A stretch of 64,000 nt of DNA, taken from NCBI GenBank assembly GCA_963693285.1, contig OY848927.1, forward strand, positions 4,454,643 through 4,518,642. The letters are read 5' to 3'. The notes under the pieces were generated by a model that worked only from the letters and a program-made list of their open reading frames with translations, searched no databases and was not told the DNA's origin. This document shows, piece by piece, positions 18,287 through 35,639 of the stretch. The position numbers and the translations under genes were made by a program. Origin of the DNA: Xestospongia muta (lineage: Eukaryota; Porifera; Demospongiae; Haplosclerida; Petrosiidae). Numbering within the stretch: the stretch's first letter is position 1; each line of letters opens with the position of its first letter.

Positions 18287-20050
18287 TTAGTTGGAAATTA
18301 TGAGCGAGGATGTAGGAGTAACAATGCTACTTACATTTGCTCTTCTGACCTCGCCACTTAATTTACCATTGCTAAGAAGAGGAGTCTCCTCGTGATTAGT
18401 ACCAGCTATGCTCTTCTTGCAACAGAAACACACGCAAACCATCTTTATAAACCTTTGTCTTACTTCTTTTGTAAGAAAAACAAAAATGAGGCCATTTGCT
18501 AAGCCTTGTCCTGAATCTCCAATTCCCTAGAATGAAACAAAAGAGAAAATCAATCACGATGTCTCTGTATATCAAATAATACAGAAAGCTTTTCACTGAG
18601 TAATATTACATATAGATCACTTCACATCAGAAGGATTATTGTTACTACTCACTGCTAGTATTATGAGCAATTGGCAGGCCCATCTGGGAAGAGAGTCTGG
18701 ATCTACTTTAGCATAGACAAAGATGATAGTGACTATACAACTCCACATTCTTAGTAGGAAGAAAGCAATAGGAATGAGAACAAGTTTGAAGTCTATAAAT
18801 TCAAAAGCTTTCTTCCAGAACTTCTTTGCTCCCACAAGTTGTATGGCATCTTTGAACTAAAAGAAAAATACTTGTACTTCATACAATTAAGGATCAAACT
18901 TCCAATACATTGTATTGGCTTATAATGAAAGGATGGGTGTGGACTAAAACAAGTTAATTGGGGGATGGCTTGTCTTGTTATGAATGCCAATGGCCAGTAC
19001 ACAAGGTTGTACTTATTGTATGATTTTGGGTATTAGCCAATCCTCTAGCTACATAAAGTGATGAATGAGTTTATTCATTATTAGTTGTGACTTTATTGAT
19101 GTCGTACATAACACATTATGTGTACAATACTTGTAGTGTCTATATAAAATAATGTCATAATATTGAATGAAGTGTTTCATCCTTCTATTGTGTTAATGGA
19201 GTGTCTAGAGTCTGGAGGAAAAGCCATATTTCAATGTGAAATCAATACATTCCATTTACAAGGCTTGGGGTCTAAGTTTAGTATTAATTTCACATTACAA
19301 TATTACATTTTTTGGCTGGGACTCTTCACATAGCAATATAATTACAGCACTCACCTCTACATTCATTCTAAGAGCCAACGCAAAGTACACCGTAAAACAA
19401 ACAAAAAACGCTAAATAAATCCACAGATCATATCCAAATATTGCTGCTATAAAATCAATCCATTTATCACTGGGGTTAATAATCTTAATACCACACCATC
19501 CAGATGAATTGTACGGCGCATGACCAAGACGATCAGTCAAAAGTAGCCACATGGTTAATCCCAGTGGTATCCCATAACATAGTAAATAGCATAACGGCAA
19601 ATAAAGTCGAGTTTTTCTCCAGTTCTGAAAGACTAGAAAGTACATATATACTGCTAAAGATATAGTCCATAAAACAGAGGAGAAGGTTGTAAACAAAGCA
19701 ACAACAGCTTGCACTTTGCAGGACCCATCAATCAATTTACTGCCTAAAAGGACTGTCCCTGAGGCACTGTTATCGTTATAATACTGATCAAAGTTGACAG
19801 CAGCTCCGGTTAAGTTTGCAAGTCCAACACCAAAGTCCATTAGAGAGAGATTGACTAAAAGATGTCTAGCTTGACTACGGAGAGACTTGAAGCAAGCATA
19901 GGATAGAATAACGAAGAGAGAGCCTAACATGGCCAGGCAACACACTACCATGACAATAACTCGTATCAGCACATGTTTTTCCATAGGAAAGTTATAACTC
20001 GATACATACGCCATTGTTCTTGTTGCTTCCGAAACCCCAGCTACGCCCAT
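18287..20050 (-). CDS. GPR157: GPR157-like seven-transmembrane receptor, copy A
   Basis: Three exons, 19355-20050, 18653-18856 and 18287-18526, giving 379 residues. It is a GPR157-type G protein-coupled receptor, related to the cAMP-receptor-like/secretin-like group. Exon 1 encodes an N-glycosylation-poor N-terminus and helices 1 to 5, with LSYACFKSLRSQARHLLVNL between helices 1 and 2, a conserved extracellular Cys pair region (CKVQA, WCGI), and LCYGIPLGLTMWLL in helix 4. Exon 2 carries KFWKKAFEFIDFKLVLIPI and helix 6. Exon 3 carries helix 7 (GIGDSGQGLANGLIFVF) and a Cys-rich tail (CVCFCCKK) likely to be palmitoylated. Its ligand is not deducible. It is divergent from copy B with the same intron positions. 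Confidence 0.9.
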
Positions 20051-20140
20051 TGCGTCACGCGTAGATCCATAATAACGTGTTACAAGAATAATTAATTTTT
20101 AAGAGGGAGAAAGGAGTTTGCATTCATTGCTCCAAAAAGA
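20051..20140. promoter_or_regulatory. 90-bp bidirectional promoter of the GPR157-like pair
   Basis: Only 90 bp separate the two ATG codons. The left side holds GCGTCACGCGTAG, which contains a CRE half-site-like CGTCA and two CGCG/ACGCG cores. The rest is AT-rich. The pair must share this region for initiation or use overlapping 5' ends. Confidence 0.6.
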
Positions 20141-21753
20141 ATGTCTGATTTAGACTCTATACTTCTGTTAACAAGAGATATATCGTCTAGATTTCTTGAT
20201 CATGACGACAATGGGACTACTGTCTTTTTGGACAAACACATTAGTGTAAGAATAGTAGTGGGGATTACTTGTCTGCTGTCGATGATTGGTTCACTTCTTA
20301 TTATTCTCTCATATGCTTGCTTTAAGAATCTCCAATCGCAGGGAAGACTCATTCTTGTCAATTTAGCATTAATGGATTTTGGAGTTGGTCTGTTTAATTT
20401 TGTCGGTGCTGCAGTCAACTTCGACCAGTATTATTACAATACCAGTGTAGATCATCCTATTACTCCATCTAAAGCTGTGGCAGATTCCTGTCTAGTTCAA
20501 GCTATCTTTGCTCATTTCTGCACTGGATCATCAGTTTTGTGGACATCTTGTTTGGCTGTGTATATGTATTTATTGATTTTTCTAAACTGGGAGCAAAAGG
20601 TGAGGTGGTTTCTGCCACTTAGTTGTGCTTTCTGCTATGGGATTCCACTTGGTTTATCAATGTGGTTGATTTTTACCAATCGATTGGGTCATTCACCTTA
20701 CAATACAGCAGCATGGTGTGGACTTATTATTACTAATACAAAGAGTTCAGGAAATGTGGACTATATTGCTACAACTATTGGCTACGATCTGTGGATATAT
20801 CTAGCCATTTTTCTCTCAATAACCATCTACTCAGCACTATTTCTCCATTTACATATAGAGGTTTGGTTTAATATTCTAAAACAATGAGTATGTATTGTAT
20901 GGTATAATACTAGTATAATTACTATTATAATATAGTGAAGGAAAGGACTTTAAAAAATTGGTATACATTGTATAGTACTCCATATTTGTCGATGTTATTA
21001 GTTTTATTAGTCATGTGACTCAGAAGGTCAGCGCTAGTGCTGATGACATACATGTACAGTGCAAGTGTTATAGACCACTAGTAATATAATATATGAGATA
21101 GGAGTGCCAACCACTACTTTCAGTATACGTAGTTAAGTAAATTCAAAAGTATATATATTCTAGCTAATGGTGTTATCATTGCTTATGTCTGTGATATATA
21201 GCAAACCATTAAGTTTCCTTTTCTTTCTTTTCTCCTTTAAAGTATGAAGGAGCACGTAGTCTCATTGACAAAAAACAATACTGGAAACAAGCCATCCAGT
21301 TTCTTGACTTCAAGCTGGTTCTCATTCCTCTAGTGTTTATCATACTAAGAGCTTGGACATGTATTCTCAATATTCTTCTCACATATATTGCAATACAACC
21401 AAAAAATATACCAACCCCTGTGTCATTGGCACTTATCTATCTATCGGTAAGACTGCTACTATAATGTAATTTGTTTTGTTAAGAGTGGAATTCACACCTT
21501 GACAAAAAGAATAATGACCTTTTTCATGTACATTTACATGTATTGTATCTTTGTTCATTATTAGGGTATTGGTGATTCTGGTCAAGGGTTTGCTAATGGT
21601 CTCTTGTTTGTGATATTCACTACAAATGTAAGGAGAAGAATGTTTGCATGTAATGTTTGTGGCTCTAAACAACAAACTAGCGAAACTGAGCCATTTCTAA
21701 GTTTAGAAGAGAGTGAAAAACTGGACACACCACCAGCTTCCCTGCAGGATTGA
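20141..21753 (+). CDS. GPR157: GPR157-like seven-transmembrane receptor, copy B
   Basis: Three exons, 20141-20860, 21243-21446 and 21565-21753, giving 370 residues. Clear paralogue of copy A: LSYACFKNLQSQGRLILVNL, LMDFGVGLFNFVGAAVNFDQ, CYGIPLGLSMWL, YDLWIYLAIF and GIGDSGQGFANGLLF occur at matching places. The middle exon is 204 bases in both genes. The long N-terminal stretch lacks a signal peptide, as usual for this group. The exon 1 donor is GAG|GTTTGG, weak compared with GTGAGT in copy A. The tail differs (CNVCGSKQQ, then acidic), which suggests divergent coupling or trafficking. Confidence 0.9.
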
Positions 21754-22058
21754 GAGATACCCAATATATATTAATACTATTAATTACATTCACATATTTT
21801 CTACAATACAGATTACACAACTAAAATAGTCTCTTTTATGAATTCTGCTGTGGTCAATTTGAATATATATCTATGTAACAATTGAATGCTATTATTAAGT
21901 ATAGTTCAATTCTTAAGATAATAATAACAATTTAAAAGGAGACATAATCGTTATACACACTATAGTCAATGAATGGACCATTAATAACAAAGGAGGGGAT
22001 TCATGTATCTAGTCTGTGTTCGCACACATTCAATAGCATACATGTTGCAGACAATGTG
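21754..22058. other. Convergent 3' region, 305 bp
   Basis: Lies between the stop of GPR157-like copy B (plus) and the stop of the propeller-type secreted protein (minus). AT-rich; no other feature seen. Confidence 0.6.
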
Positions 22059-25000
22059 TTAGTGCATGTTAACATCAGGAAGAGCTAAACATGCCCATGT
22101 AACTCGGCCAATACAAATACCACCTATAAATGGAGGAGGAAGGATATCCAATTAATGTATTATAATATAGGGGCATTGTTTTTTTTTTACCCATTTCATA
22201 GGCGTCAATATCAAAGCAGTTCTTTGCTGCATAGATGTCACCATATATTTCATAGATACGCTCATAGAGTATGACTATCTCTAGCCCAATATCTATAGCA
22301 AAATTGGCACATTTAGCTACAGAGAGAGAGAAAGAATGAAATATGCACTTGGTTCATAGTGAAGAGGTCATTAAATCTTGTGATCTAATAGTCAAAAACC
22401 TACATTCTGTGCAGGCAATAAGGTCTGCTATGAACTTCTCTAATTTTTTAGCAATATCTGTCTCTTCGCATTGAATTAGTGTTTCGTAGACATCCTTCAA
22501 TGCCTCACCAAACAACTGTAGTCCTATAAATTAACATGCATATCTCAAATTGTGTACCACTCCTTAGCTCACCTTTAAAAATTTCTCTGTTATCAAATGC
22601 TTTAAAAGATTCTCTAAATGCGTCAATGGTGTGATCACCATCTTTGACGCAAGCAGTCAAATTGGTTGCCAAATTATTAAGACCACGAGCGATACCTTTA
22701 TAAACCTGAACCCATTCAACGTCAGTAGTAGTATTATAGACTTCCACAGTAGCCTGAAGAACACTGTCAAATTCTTTATTAACACTACAATGGAAGGACT
22801 CCTTATTAAAAGAACACATCCTATATTAACTCACAGATATCGATAGTCATAGTTTCCATTGGGCAGTACAGCAGTGAACTTAAGTTGACCTTTAGGTACT
22901 GGGTCAGATCTTGGGTTTTGAGTACCACCAACATAGGCAAAGTCAACATATTTCATGTTATTTGAGCCAGCGGAATACACCCCTGTTTGTGGGACAACAA
23001 ATGGATGGATAGATAGTACTTCATATGGATGCATGGTACATTGTTAACATACCAATCCAATCTTTGTGTGTAGCTTCATCATTAGGAATCTCCCACGTGA
23101 CTGTGACATTCTGGTTGAATAGAACTTTTTGAGGAGTAGCAGCAAAGTCCAGTGGTGTTTGTACAAGTTTGTTAACCATACTGCTAGTACTAGAAAGCTA
23201 AAGAAAGAATTCAGATTCATATTATAAGTATTGTCTTCTTACTCCATATGCATCCCACCAACCGTGATGATCAAGAACAATACAAGGGAGAGATGAGAAT
23301 TTTCCTGTTGAGCCAAGTCCTCCAAGATCTTCCCAGCCAGACCAATCTTTACCTCTCTCTGGTTGCCACATATGGTAGAGATGACCATCTTGCATACCGA
23401 TAATGAAAACCTAAATTATAAAGGGAGAGAGAGAGAGATGGATTATGACTTGATATATTGAATAATAGATTATAGAATAGGAGCAGATGGATAGATAGAC
23501 TGATAAATGGATGCATGGAGAATGAATAGGTGGACTGATAGATGGGTGGATGGATGGATAGATAAAGCTAAGAGATAAGTGGACACCGCACTACTTACTT
23601 CAAGTCCCAAGTGTATGTTGTTAGAAACAGACAATGGATTAGGACTTTTTGGATCAGAAAGTAAATTGTCACTCAACTTGTGAAACTCTAACTCCCAAGT
23701 ACAAGGACCCCAAGGATTCTTAACTTTATCGCATGTTGTTTGATGAATATGATGAAGGGTGTTCCCCTCACGTCCAAATACTTCAACAACGCCATTAAAA
23801 TCACTATGACCCATAGTGTGAGCAGCAGGGGCAGCATTAAATTTAGGTGGAAATGATACAAGATTATGCCAATCATTGTTAAAAGAGGTAGCACCTGTAA
23901 TTATTAATAAAATGATGTTAGTTGTTTTGATAAACTAAGTATAAATTATCAGTAGGTCATGTGAGTTATCAGTCTAATACATAATACTGAGATATATAAC
24001 TAGTATGTATTAACATGTGTATAGTAACTAGTATAGTGTATTAACTATTAGCGTATTAACTTGTATAGTGTATTAACTATTAGCGTATTAACTTGTATAG
24101 TGTATTAACTAGTATAGTGTATTAACTTGTATAGTGTATATAATAACTTATTACTTGTTTGCCATACGTGTTTCATGTGTTGATCTTCCATGACTGCATA
24201 TACTTCAACACGCTATCAAAAAGATGAACATATAACAGACAGATAAAGCGAAAATTGTGTTGTTTGCGAGAGTAAATAAATTGATTCTCTCACAACAGAA
24301 CAAATAAGTGCTAAATAGTACTACTACTTGTGACAATTCAGCACTTACCCATACAAATGTATTGACTACAACATCAAAGTCATACATTAAAAAGTTCTTG
24401 TCATCTCCGATGGGTACAAAGCTAGACCACACCCCCTTTTCCCATTGTTGATAGCTGTAATAAATACGAGACTGATTAGATTGTGACCTCACAAAGAGGT
24501 GAGTCATGCTCGTGGTAGTCGTTGAGACAACTTTAACTCCATCACAACTAAACTCTGGTGATGGCAAGTTGATTGGGATAGTAGAGGAGAGACTTTGTAC
24601 AGTAAATGTGCTATCAGTTTGTTGTGAGAAGAGATATACCTACAAGATACCACAGAAGACAAAGTTAAAAGTAAAAGCTTACTTTGGTAGCAGTGATCAG
24701 ACATAATGTATTAGGATAAGATAATTTAAGTTGTGGGTATTAAACTACTTACTGAGTGTCATTACAAGTGTCTTTTTGATAACATGTATAACAAAATATA
24801 ATAGTAGCCCTTCAAGCTGATATCACAATACTTTAACATCAACTTAACATCATTGTAACATGTACATCATAAACTATTAGTACTATTACCTGTCCATCAG
24901 AAGCTTGTACAAACACAACCACTCCCTTTGAGTGTTGGTCAAAGATAGCCACTGGATTTGAGATCAATGTAGGATAGGTTTTTGGTGTATTAACTGTCAT

Positions 25001-25230
25001 CCTAACAAATATAGAGATAACAAATATAACGTTAAAACACATAACATTTTCTACCATGATCCCCATTTCACGCTGTCTGTTGAGATAGCTACTTGTAGTT
25101 TGTCAAAAACTTGAAAAGCCAGAAACTGATTCTTATTGGGATTTTCGATCACGCTAATCCTCTGGTCGAGACCAAAACAAACAGGAGCAAAAAGAAGAGA
25201 TACTAAACTCAAATACACCCATATGGCCAT
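22059..25230 (-). CDS. Secreted multidomain protein: propeller-like repeats, Ig-like domain, Cys-containing helical C-terminus
   Basis: Twelve exons in consistent phase: 25055-25230, 24890-25001, 24349-24639, 24155-24212, 23599-23894, 23243-23410, 23053-23197, 22835-22982, 22573-22784, 22404-22523, 22191-22316, 22059-22123; 638 residues. MAIWVYLSLVSLLFAPVCFG is a signal peptide. Residues about 20-390 show repeated beta-rich modules with W-rich ends (QDGHLYHMWQPE, KDWSGWEDLGGLG, MEDQHMKHVWQT), like PLL/tectonin-type lectin propellers. Residues about 400-470 carry VTWEIPNDEATHKDWIGVYS, which resembles SKICH or purple-acid-phosphatase N-terminal Ig-like folds. The last 160 residues are helical with regularly spaced Cys (LTACVKDGD, LIQCEE, LIACTE, KCANFAID). 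I do not recognise the full architecture. Function unknown; glycan binding is a guess from the propeller. Confidence 0.75.
24025..24140. repeat. Short tandem repeat in an intron
   Basis: Tandem copies of a roughly 33-35 base unit (GTATTAACTTGTATAGTG with ATTAACTATTAGC), in the intron between exons 4 and 5 of the secreted propeller-type gene. Confidence 0.8.
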
Positions 25231-25972
25231 GACGACTTGGTCAGGAGGTACGTTGGAGGTGTGGCACTGTCTGTTCAAATGAGATTCCACCAAAGATTTC
25301 AAAGAATTTACTTGATATTTCAGTAAATTTCACCAACACTAAGATTGAGAAATATTTTGAAGACTCACTCAGTCATATATGGACCTGTAGTTAGTATTTT
25401 GTGCTGGAGACACGAGATACCATGTATCTACCTGGCTACATGTATAGTACATAATTATGATAGACTCAATTGCGTGTATACAATATCTTTCAACAAATAT
25501 TATAATAAAATGTAATTTATAGTCTGGTTGCTAATGGACTAATAGCTGCTATACTGTGTTCTCTTCTCCCCTGTTGATACCATTTTGGTTAGTAGGTGTT
25601 TGTTTACTGGATTACTTGCTACATCACCTCATTATAGTAACTCTTGTAGGACAAGATTTTTCTTACATCTCCTGTATTTCTTTGATAGTGTTCATATCTC
25701 TGTTTAGAGTGAGCTTTGCTCCTAGCCAGATAAATGCTTCTCTATCTTTCTATGTCTCCATTCTCTGTTCTTTAAGTTATTATGGTCCCAATGTCAACAA
25801 ACCTATTTCATAGCAGTAGCATTATCAGCACAAACATTCCCTGTCATATGTTACATTAACACTGACTCTGATATTTAACATTTCAATACTGAGCTATCCT
25901 TTTGTTCCAGAATATTTAATGGCAAGTGTTAATTTAATACATTCTATATAACAATTGAACAACAAGTGTCCA
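25231..25972. other. 742-bp intergenic stretch, no gene seen
   Basis: Lies between the start of the secreted propeller-type gene and the stop of the USP19-like gene, both on the minus strand. An 85-codon open frame on the plus strand is hydrophobic but has no ATG-led, family-like content. No RNA gene was recognised. Confidence 0.5.
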
Positions 25973-31271
<5,299 letters not shown>

Positions 31272-31348
31272 GTTGAAGGTGGGCGGAGTCAAAGCTAATT
31301 ATTATAAAATAATTAAATAATAACATAGGGGTGGGGCTGGATGATTAA
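31272..31348. promoter_or_regulatory. 77-bp bidirectional promoter, USP19-like / death-domain gene
   Basis: Only 77 bp separate the two start codons on opposite strands. The sequence is AT-rich with a GGGGTGGGGCTGG block near the death-domain ATG. Confidence 0.55.
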
Positions 31349-32380
31349 ATGGCTACTTTTGAGGAGCTCTTAGATGGCAAGCCCCCTCTTGCTGAGATAT
31401 GTGAACACGTCAGAATTAATAAATGGTTTAATTTAGGAGTCCAGCTGGAATTAGATGATGTAGATTTGGAAGAAATTAGGGAGGATGGTCCTGACAAAAG
31501 GAATCGTATGTACAAATTGTGGCTACGTACTCAACCCAGAGCTAATAGAAGACAACTACTTGATGCATTGAGACGTAGAGATGTAGGAGAATATACAGTA
31601 GCTGATCAATATGAGAAATTTTTACAAACAAAGGCAGTCCCTTCGTCATCAGGTAAGTATGGGGTGTGGCTTTAGTTATTGTGTTCAATTTTTATAGGTA
31701 CTCAAGTAGAACAATCTGATACAAAGTCCACTACAAGAGGAGCTACCGTTCAAGAAGTACCAATACATGATCGCTTATATTTGGACAATACAGTCAATGA
31801 TACTACGATTCTCCAGATAGCACATGTGATAGTCAACTGGGAGGGGCTAGGTATTCAACTTGGTCTAACAAGGACAGAGATAGAAGACCTCAAACGTGAT
31901 TACCGTGGTGACTACAACCAACAAAAGATTCAAGTCCTCTACAAATGGAAGGAAAAGAATGGACTGGACGCCACTTACTTTAACATGATCGAAGTGGTAA
32001 AAGAAGACAATAGAGAATTAGCAGAAGAGATAATGAGAATATCAAAGATGGCAAATTCTCAAAATGAACTTCAGTATAATGGCTCACAATACCTTGATGA
32101 CAAGATCTGTGATACTTTGATCCTTAAAATAGCCAGCAAAATAGTCACCTGGGATCAACTAGCTATCTCTCTTGGTATGACACAAGGAGAGAGAGAGAAT
32201 ATCAGGAGAGATAATTCTGGAGACTATGGTCAACAAAAAATACAGTTGCTTTTTAAATGGAGAGAGAAATATGGCATCGATGCGACATATCGTAAATTAA
32301 TTGAGGCAATGAACAATATGGGCTGCAAAGAACAGGCTGAAGAAATCGTTGATTTGGTAAAAAAATTCAAAACAGAATGA
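31349..32380 (+). CDS. Protein with three tandem Death domains
   Basis: Two exons, 31349-31652 and 31698-32380, with a 45-nt intron; 328 residues. Three Death-fold units fill the chain: residues about 5-85 (WFNLGVQLELDDVDLEEIRE, MYKLWLRTQP), about 125-210 (WEGLGIQLGLTRTEIEDLKR, VLYKWKEKNGLDATY) and about 225-320 (WDQLAISLGMTQGERENIRR, LLFKWREKYGIDATY). The W-x-x-LG-x-x-LGL and L-x-x-W signatures are typical of Death domains, which self-associate in apoptotic and innate-immune complexes. There is no kinase, TIR, caspase or membrane segment, so it looks like a pure adaptor. Units 2 and 3 are much closer to each other than to unit 1, which suggests a recent internal duplication. Partner unknown. 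Confidence 0.85.
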
Positions 32381-32600
32381 GTAAAAAAGTTAAAAACAAA
32401 CAATAGTTTAGTTTTTTATAGATGTTAGTCAATTACTTTGAATAAGAATAAATTCTATTTCTTTTCAGTAAATGTATGTGATAATAATTACATCATGTTG
32501 AGTATAATGTGATATTAATCAATGTAATAGAAGTGGTCATATAATGAACAAAACACACATACATACATATACAACATGTATACACACAGTTATGTTAACA

Positions 32601-33648
32601 TTATACATTCTCTATTAATACAACCGGTAAGTCCACATGTAGTCTGGGAATAGAGAGTTGTATTTCTCCCTACACAGGGGAAAAAGTAATATTTAAAATT
32701 CGTTTTTAATGTTTATACAGGTAAAGTTGAAACCATAATGAAAATGTGTAAACAAGAGAACAATAACAACAATGTTACTTGAGTTAAAGAGTAGATATCA
32801 AGTATTAGATTTAAATGATACAATAAAGCTCTAACAATACTACATTATATACAATACGTTATCTCTACCATATATTGCTGAGTGATACATTTTTGTGTAG
32901 ATGTTAATTGACGTCTGAACATCACTGACTATAGTTGCAGTTGGAGACGTGGTACTTGTGTTGATAAACAATAACACTCTTCCTATCACATGATCATGTC
33001 ACATGATTAAATCATAACTATTTACTAGCATTAGTTCCAAAAATCTAATATATTTTCATGTCCCCTTTAATAATTAACTAATATCTATGGTATTAGGTAA
33101 GTTTTTGATAACTATAAAATCCATCAACATTGGTATTTATTGGACATGATCACACTTAAACCTTTTATGTTCTCATCACATGATACAATTTGATATATAA
33201 CTGGATAATGGATAAATGTTGAATGATGAAATAGTCTTATTATCAGATATTGTAATCATTAGTTGTCTTTATTTAGTGATCACTTACTTGTGGTCTAATC
33301 CCACTGTGTATTAATCTTCTCATTGTCCATCTTGTCAGACCACACTCTGACTGAACTCTGTACTCCTCATAAAACTCATGAGCTAAGTCACCATCTTCAT
33401 CAAAATACATTGAGCTAAATGCAATAGATAATAGCTATAATCACTAGATATTTATCACTATGAAGTAGATATCCAGTGTCCCTAATGATTTATATTGATT
33501 TGGTGCTTTCTACCCACCTAACTCTTTTCAATACATAGGGATTACATGAGAAGAGAGCTTTAGATACAGCTTGTCCTTTCTGTCGCTTCCTCTCTGCTCT
33601 GACTTCAGAGCTCTCCTGTTCCTCCTTCTTAGACCATAGGCTGCCCAT
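32601..33648 (-). CDS. TUSC2: TUSC2 (FUS1) homologue
   Basis: Three exons, 33518-33648, 33288-33414 and 32601-32669, giving 108 residues against 110 in human. TUSC2 is a small, N-myristoylated, largely mitochondrial protein implicated in calcium handling and tumour suppression. The start MGSLWSKK keeps Gly2 for myristoylation. The family core SSMYFDEDGDLAHEFYEEY is nearly identical to the vertebrate SMFYDEDGDLAHEFYEE, and the end IPRLHVDLPVVLIENV matches the HPRIHVDFPVILYEV tail. The first part is basic and highly charged. Assignment is firm from the core motif. Confidence 0.93.
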
Positions 33649-34009
33649 ATTTTTAATATTGAATTTAAATATTGCATACAGTCATTGATAATTAGGAATA
33701 ATACGGTACAAAACTAATTGCACGTATGTATAATTATTATAATAATTATAATCGTTGGGTTGTCCCATCCCAGCCCGCCACGATCCACTACGAGATATTT
33801 CACAGATTTTACTGAGGCTAGTCTGTTTTTCCTTGTTAACGACGTGACTGTCTCGCTGAATGATGCATCTACTAAAAATTACAGATTGGTTTTTGCTGCG
33901 CATGCAACGGAGTCACTGAGTTGGCAGAACCACATGCTATATATATAGATTGTCATTTTGTTATGCAATATAAAAATGACAAGATAGCATAATCATAACA
34001 CTTGACTTC
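33649..34009. other. Upstream region of TUSC2, no gene
   Basis: Contains a (ATT/AAT)n block near 33730-33755. A 76-codon open frame on the plus strand lacks recognisable content. Confidence 0.45.
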
Positions 34010-34250
34010 AGTTTGTGTCTCCCCCTTCCTCTTTTGGTGTTACTGTTTCTCTGGCCATTATAAACAATGTCCATCTTTATGGCTATGCTGATCAATTAAT
34101 ACCTGAAACAATTATGTATACCCTAAATGTATACCCTAAATCTGTAGTGAACACATTTGATCTTTAGTTGAAAATATTGTAAGATTGATGGTCCTTACTT
34201 TTTTTGACAATCAATTACAAACTATTAATATCATATCACACTAAAGACTT
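34010..34250 (+). pseudogene. Relic of a DOMON-gene last exon and 3' UTR
   Basis: The block reads TTTCTCTGGCCATTATAAAC, AATGTCCATCTT, GCTATGCTGATCAA, then GTAGTGAACACAT and TTTGATCTTTA. It matches, with small indels, the last exon and 3' UTR of the DOMON gene at 37201-37440. An extra A in ATTATAAACAATG shifts the frame relative to ATTATAACAATG in the intact copy. The remaining exons of this copy are not recognisable nearby. It is a degraded third copy of the family. Confidence 0.8.
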
Positions 34251-35001
34251 TGATGTACAGTGAAATAAAAGACTTTACTGATTTGGCAGAATGGAGATTT
34301 TGTGGTTTGTTTGTCCTTGTTAATGACTGCAATACTAGTAGTTGTAGAGACTGTTGAAGAGAAGTATGTAATCTCTTTTACAGTGCTGGTTGTAGTCATT
34401 TTAATAATAAAAGTTAAAGATACCAGTAGTGCCTATAGGTCTGGTAGGAAATCATACATTGCTGCATATAATTTTTAATTTTAGGATGTATGGATCAGTT
34501 AAATATACAACAAAGTATGCACTTCCTGCCAAACAAATAGGCACTGCCAAAATTTAATAGCAATCTATGTATAACCATGTTTCACTAGTAATACCAGCAA
34601 TGCCAGCTGTCTGTTTTCACCAACTCAATTGTTCTCGAGCAAGGCAATTTGTAATTTCTTAACAGATGCAGTATTCGAATTCAATAAGGCTACCTCAGTT
34701 ATAGATACTTAGCTCAGTTCCATTTTAATGTAAGTTAGTATGACCTAGTTAAGTAGAAATTAAAGTCTTTAGCAATAGACATCAAATAATTATTTAGTAT
34801 TACATCAGATAAGTTAGCAAAGGATGTTTTAAAGTATTCTATTTACTCAATTTTGCATGTACAGGATTACATTATTATCAGTCTGGTGGTTGTTCAAATA
34901 TCAAAATAATACCCAATGCTATCCAGATAGTATAACTAATGTCCTTATAGATTCTCATTGAGTGTGTCATATATGTACATGTAAATATTGCTTTACTCTA
35001 G
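34251..35001. other. Non-coding stretch between DOMON relic and possible exon pair
   Basis: AT-rich; nothing gene-like recognised. Confidence 0.4.
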
Positions 35002-35232
35002 ACCAGTTCACAAAGCAATGCACTCCAACTACTGCTAATTGCACATGCTACAAAAAGATGGACAACCAGAAACACTCTAATATCTATGCCAAACTCACAT
35101 CACTAATTGCCAAAGTAATTTATACTTAATATGATCACAATTCATTTTTTTCTACCTACAGCCTCAGCTGCTGTTCTTGTTGGTACTATAATAATTGTTG
35201 CTCTTGCCATATTTATTCTGATTTCATTCTAA
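35002..35232 (+). pseudogene. Possible exon pair of a small membrane protein, frame in conflict
   Basis: A candidate exon at 35002-35114 keeps 37 open codons with Cys residues (QCTPTTANCTCYKKMDNQK) between an acceptor TCTAG and a donor AAA|GTAATT. A 47-nt intron follows, then a candidate last exon 35162-35232 whose hydrophobic frame reads SAAVLVGTIIIVALAIFILI before a stop. The phases do not match: the first exon ends in phase 0 and the hydrophobic frame needs phase 1. Either this is a decayed gene, a nearby splice site was missed, or the match is chance. Upstream exons were not found. Confidence 0.3.
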
Positions 35233-35639
35233 AATTACATTGTTGTGTTAAATATCCCCCTCACTCTAGTACCACACATCTTGTTTTTATTTTTCAAAAG
35301 TTATTATAAAATTTGTTATAATCTACTTTTAAGTATATATCTTTGACTTAATTAAGTAGTGTCTAATTTGATTATACAATTCTATTTTCAATTCACACCT
35401 CATATGACTTAATTACATGCATCATTTATAATGAGAGGAGGAAGCTCAATTCTAATTAGTAGGTATTGCATGACAATATCAAACTGAATCTGGCTAGCTT
35501 GTTTGATTTTTTCCAAATATGACTATGTTGACATAACAAATGTACTTAAAATTTGGGTTAGGAGTTTCAATTTACATTATAAAATTAAATCATATACATA
35601 TGTATATATATATATATATATATTATATTGAGAGAAATA

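Noticed and set aside
22785..22834. A 14-nt intron (GTGAGTTAATATAG) in the secreted propeller-type gene
   Set aside because: Too short to splice. A 50-nt intron ending CATTGTAG at 22785 keeps the frame and is accepted instead.
25556..25813. 85-codon hydrophobic open frame on the plus strand
   Set aside because: No ATG at the start, no family similarity and no splice-supported neighbours; AT-rich chance frame.
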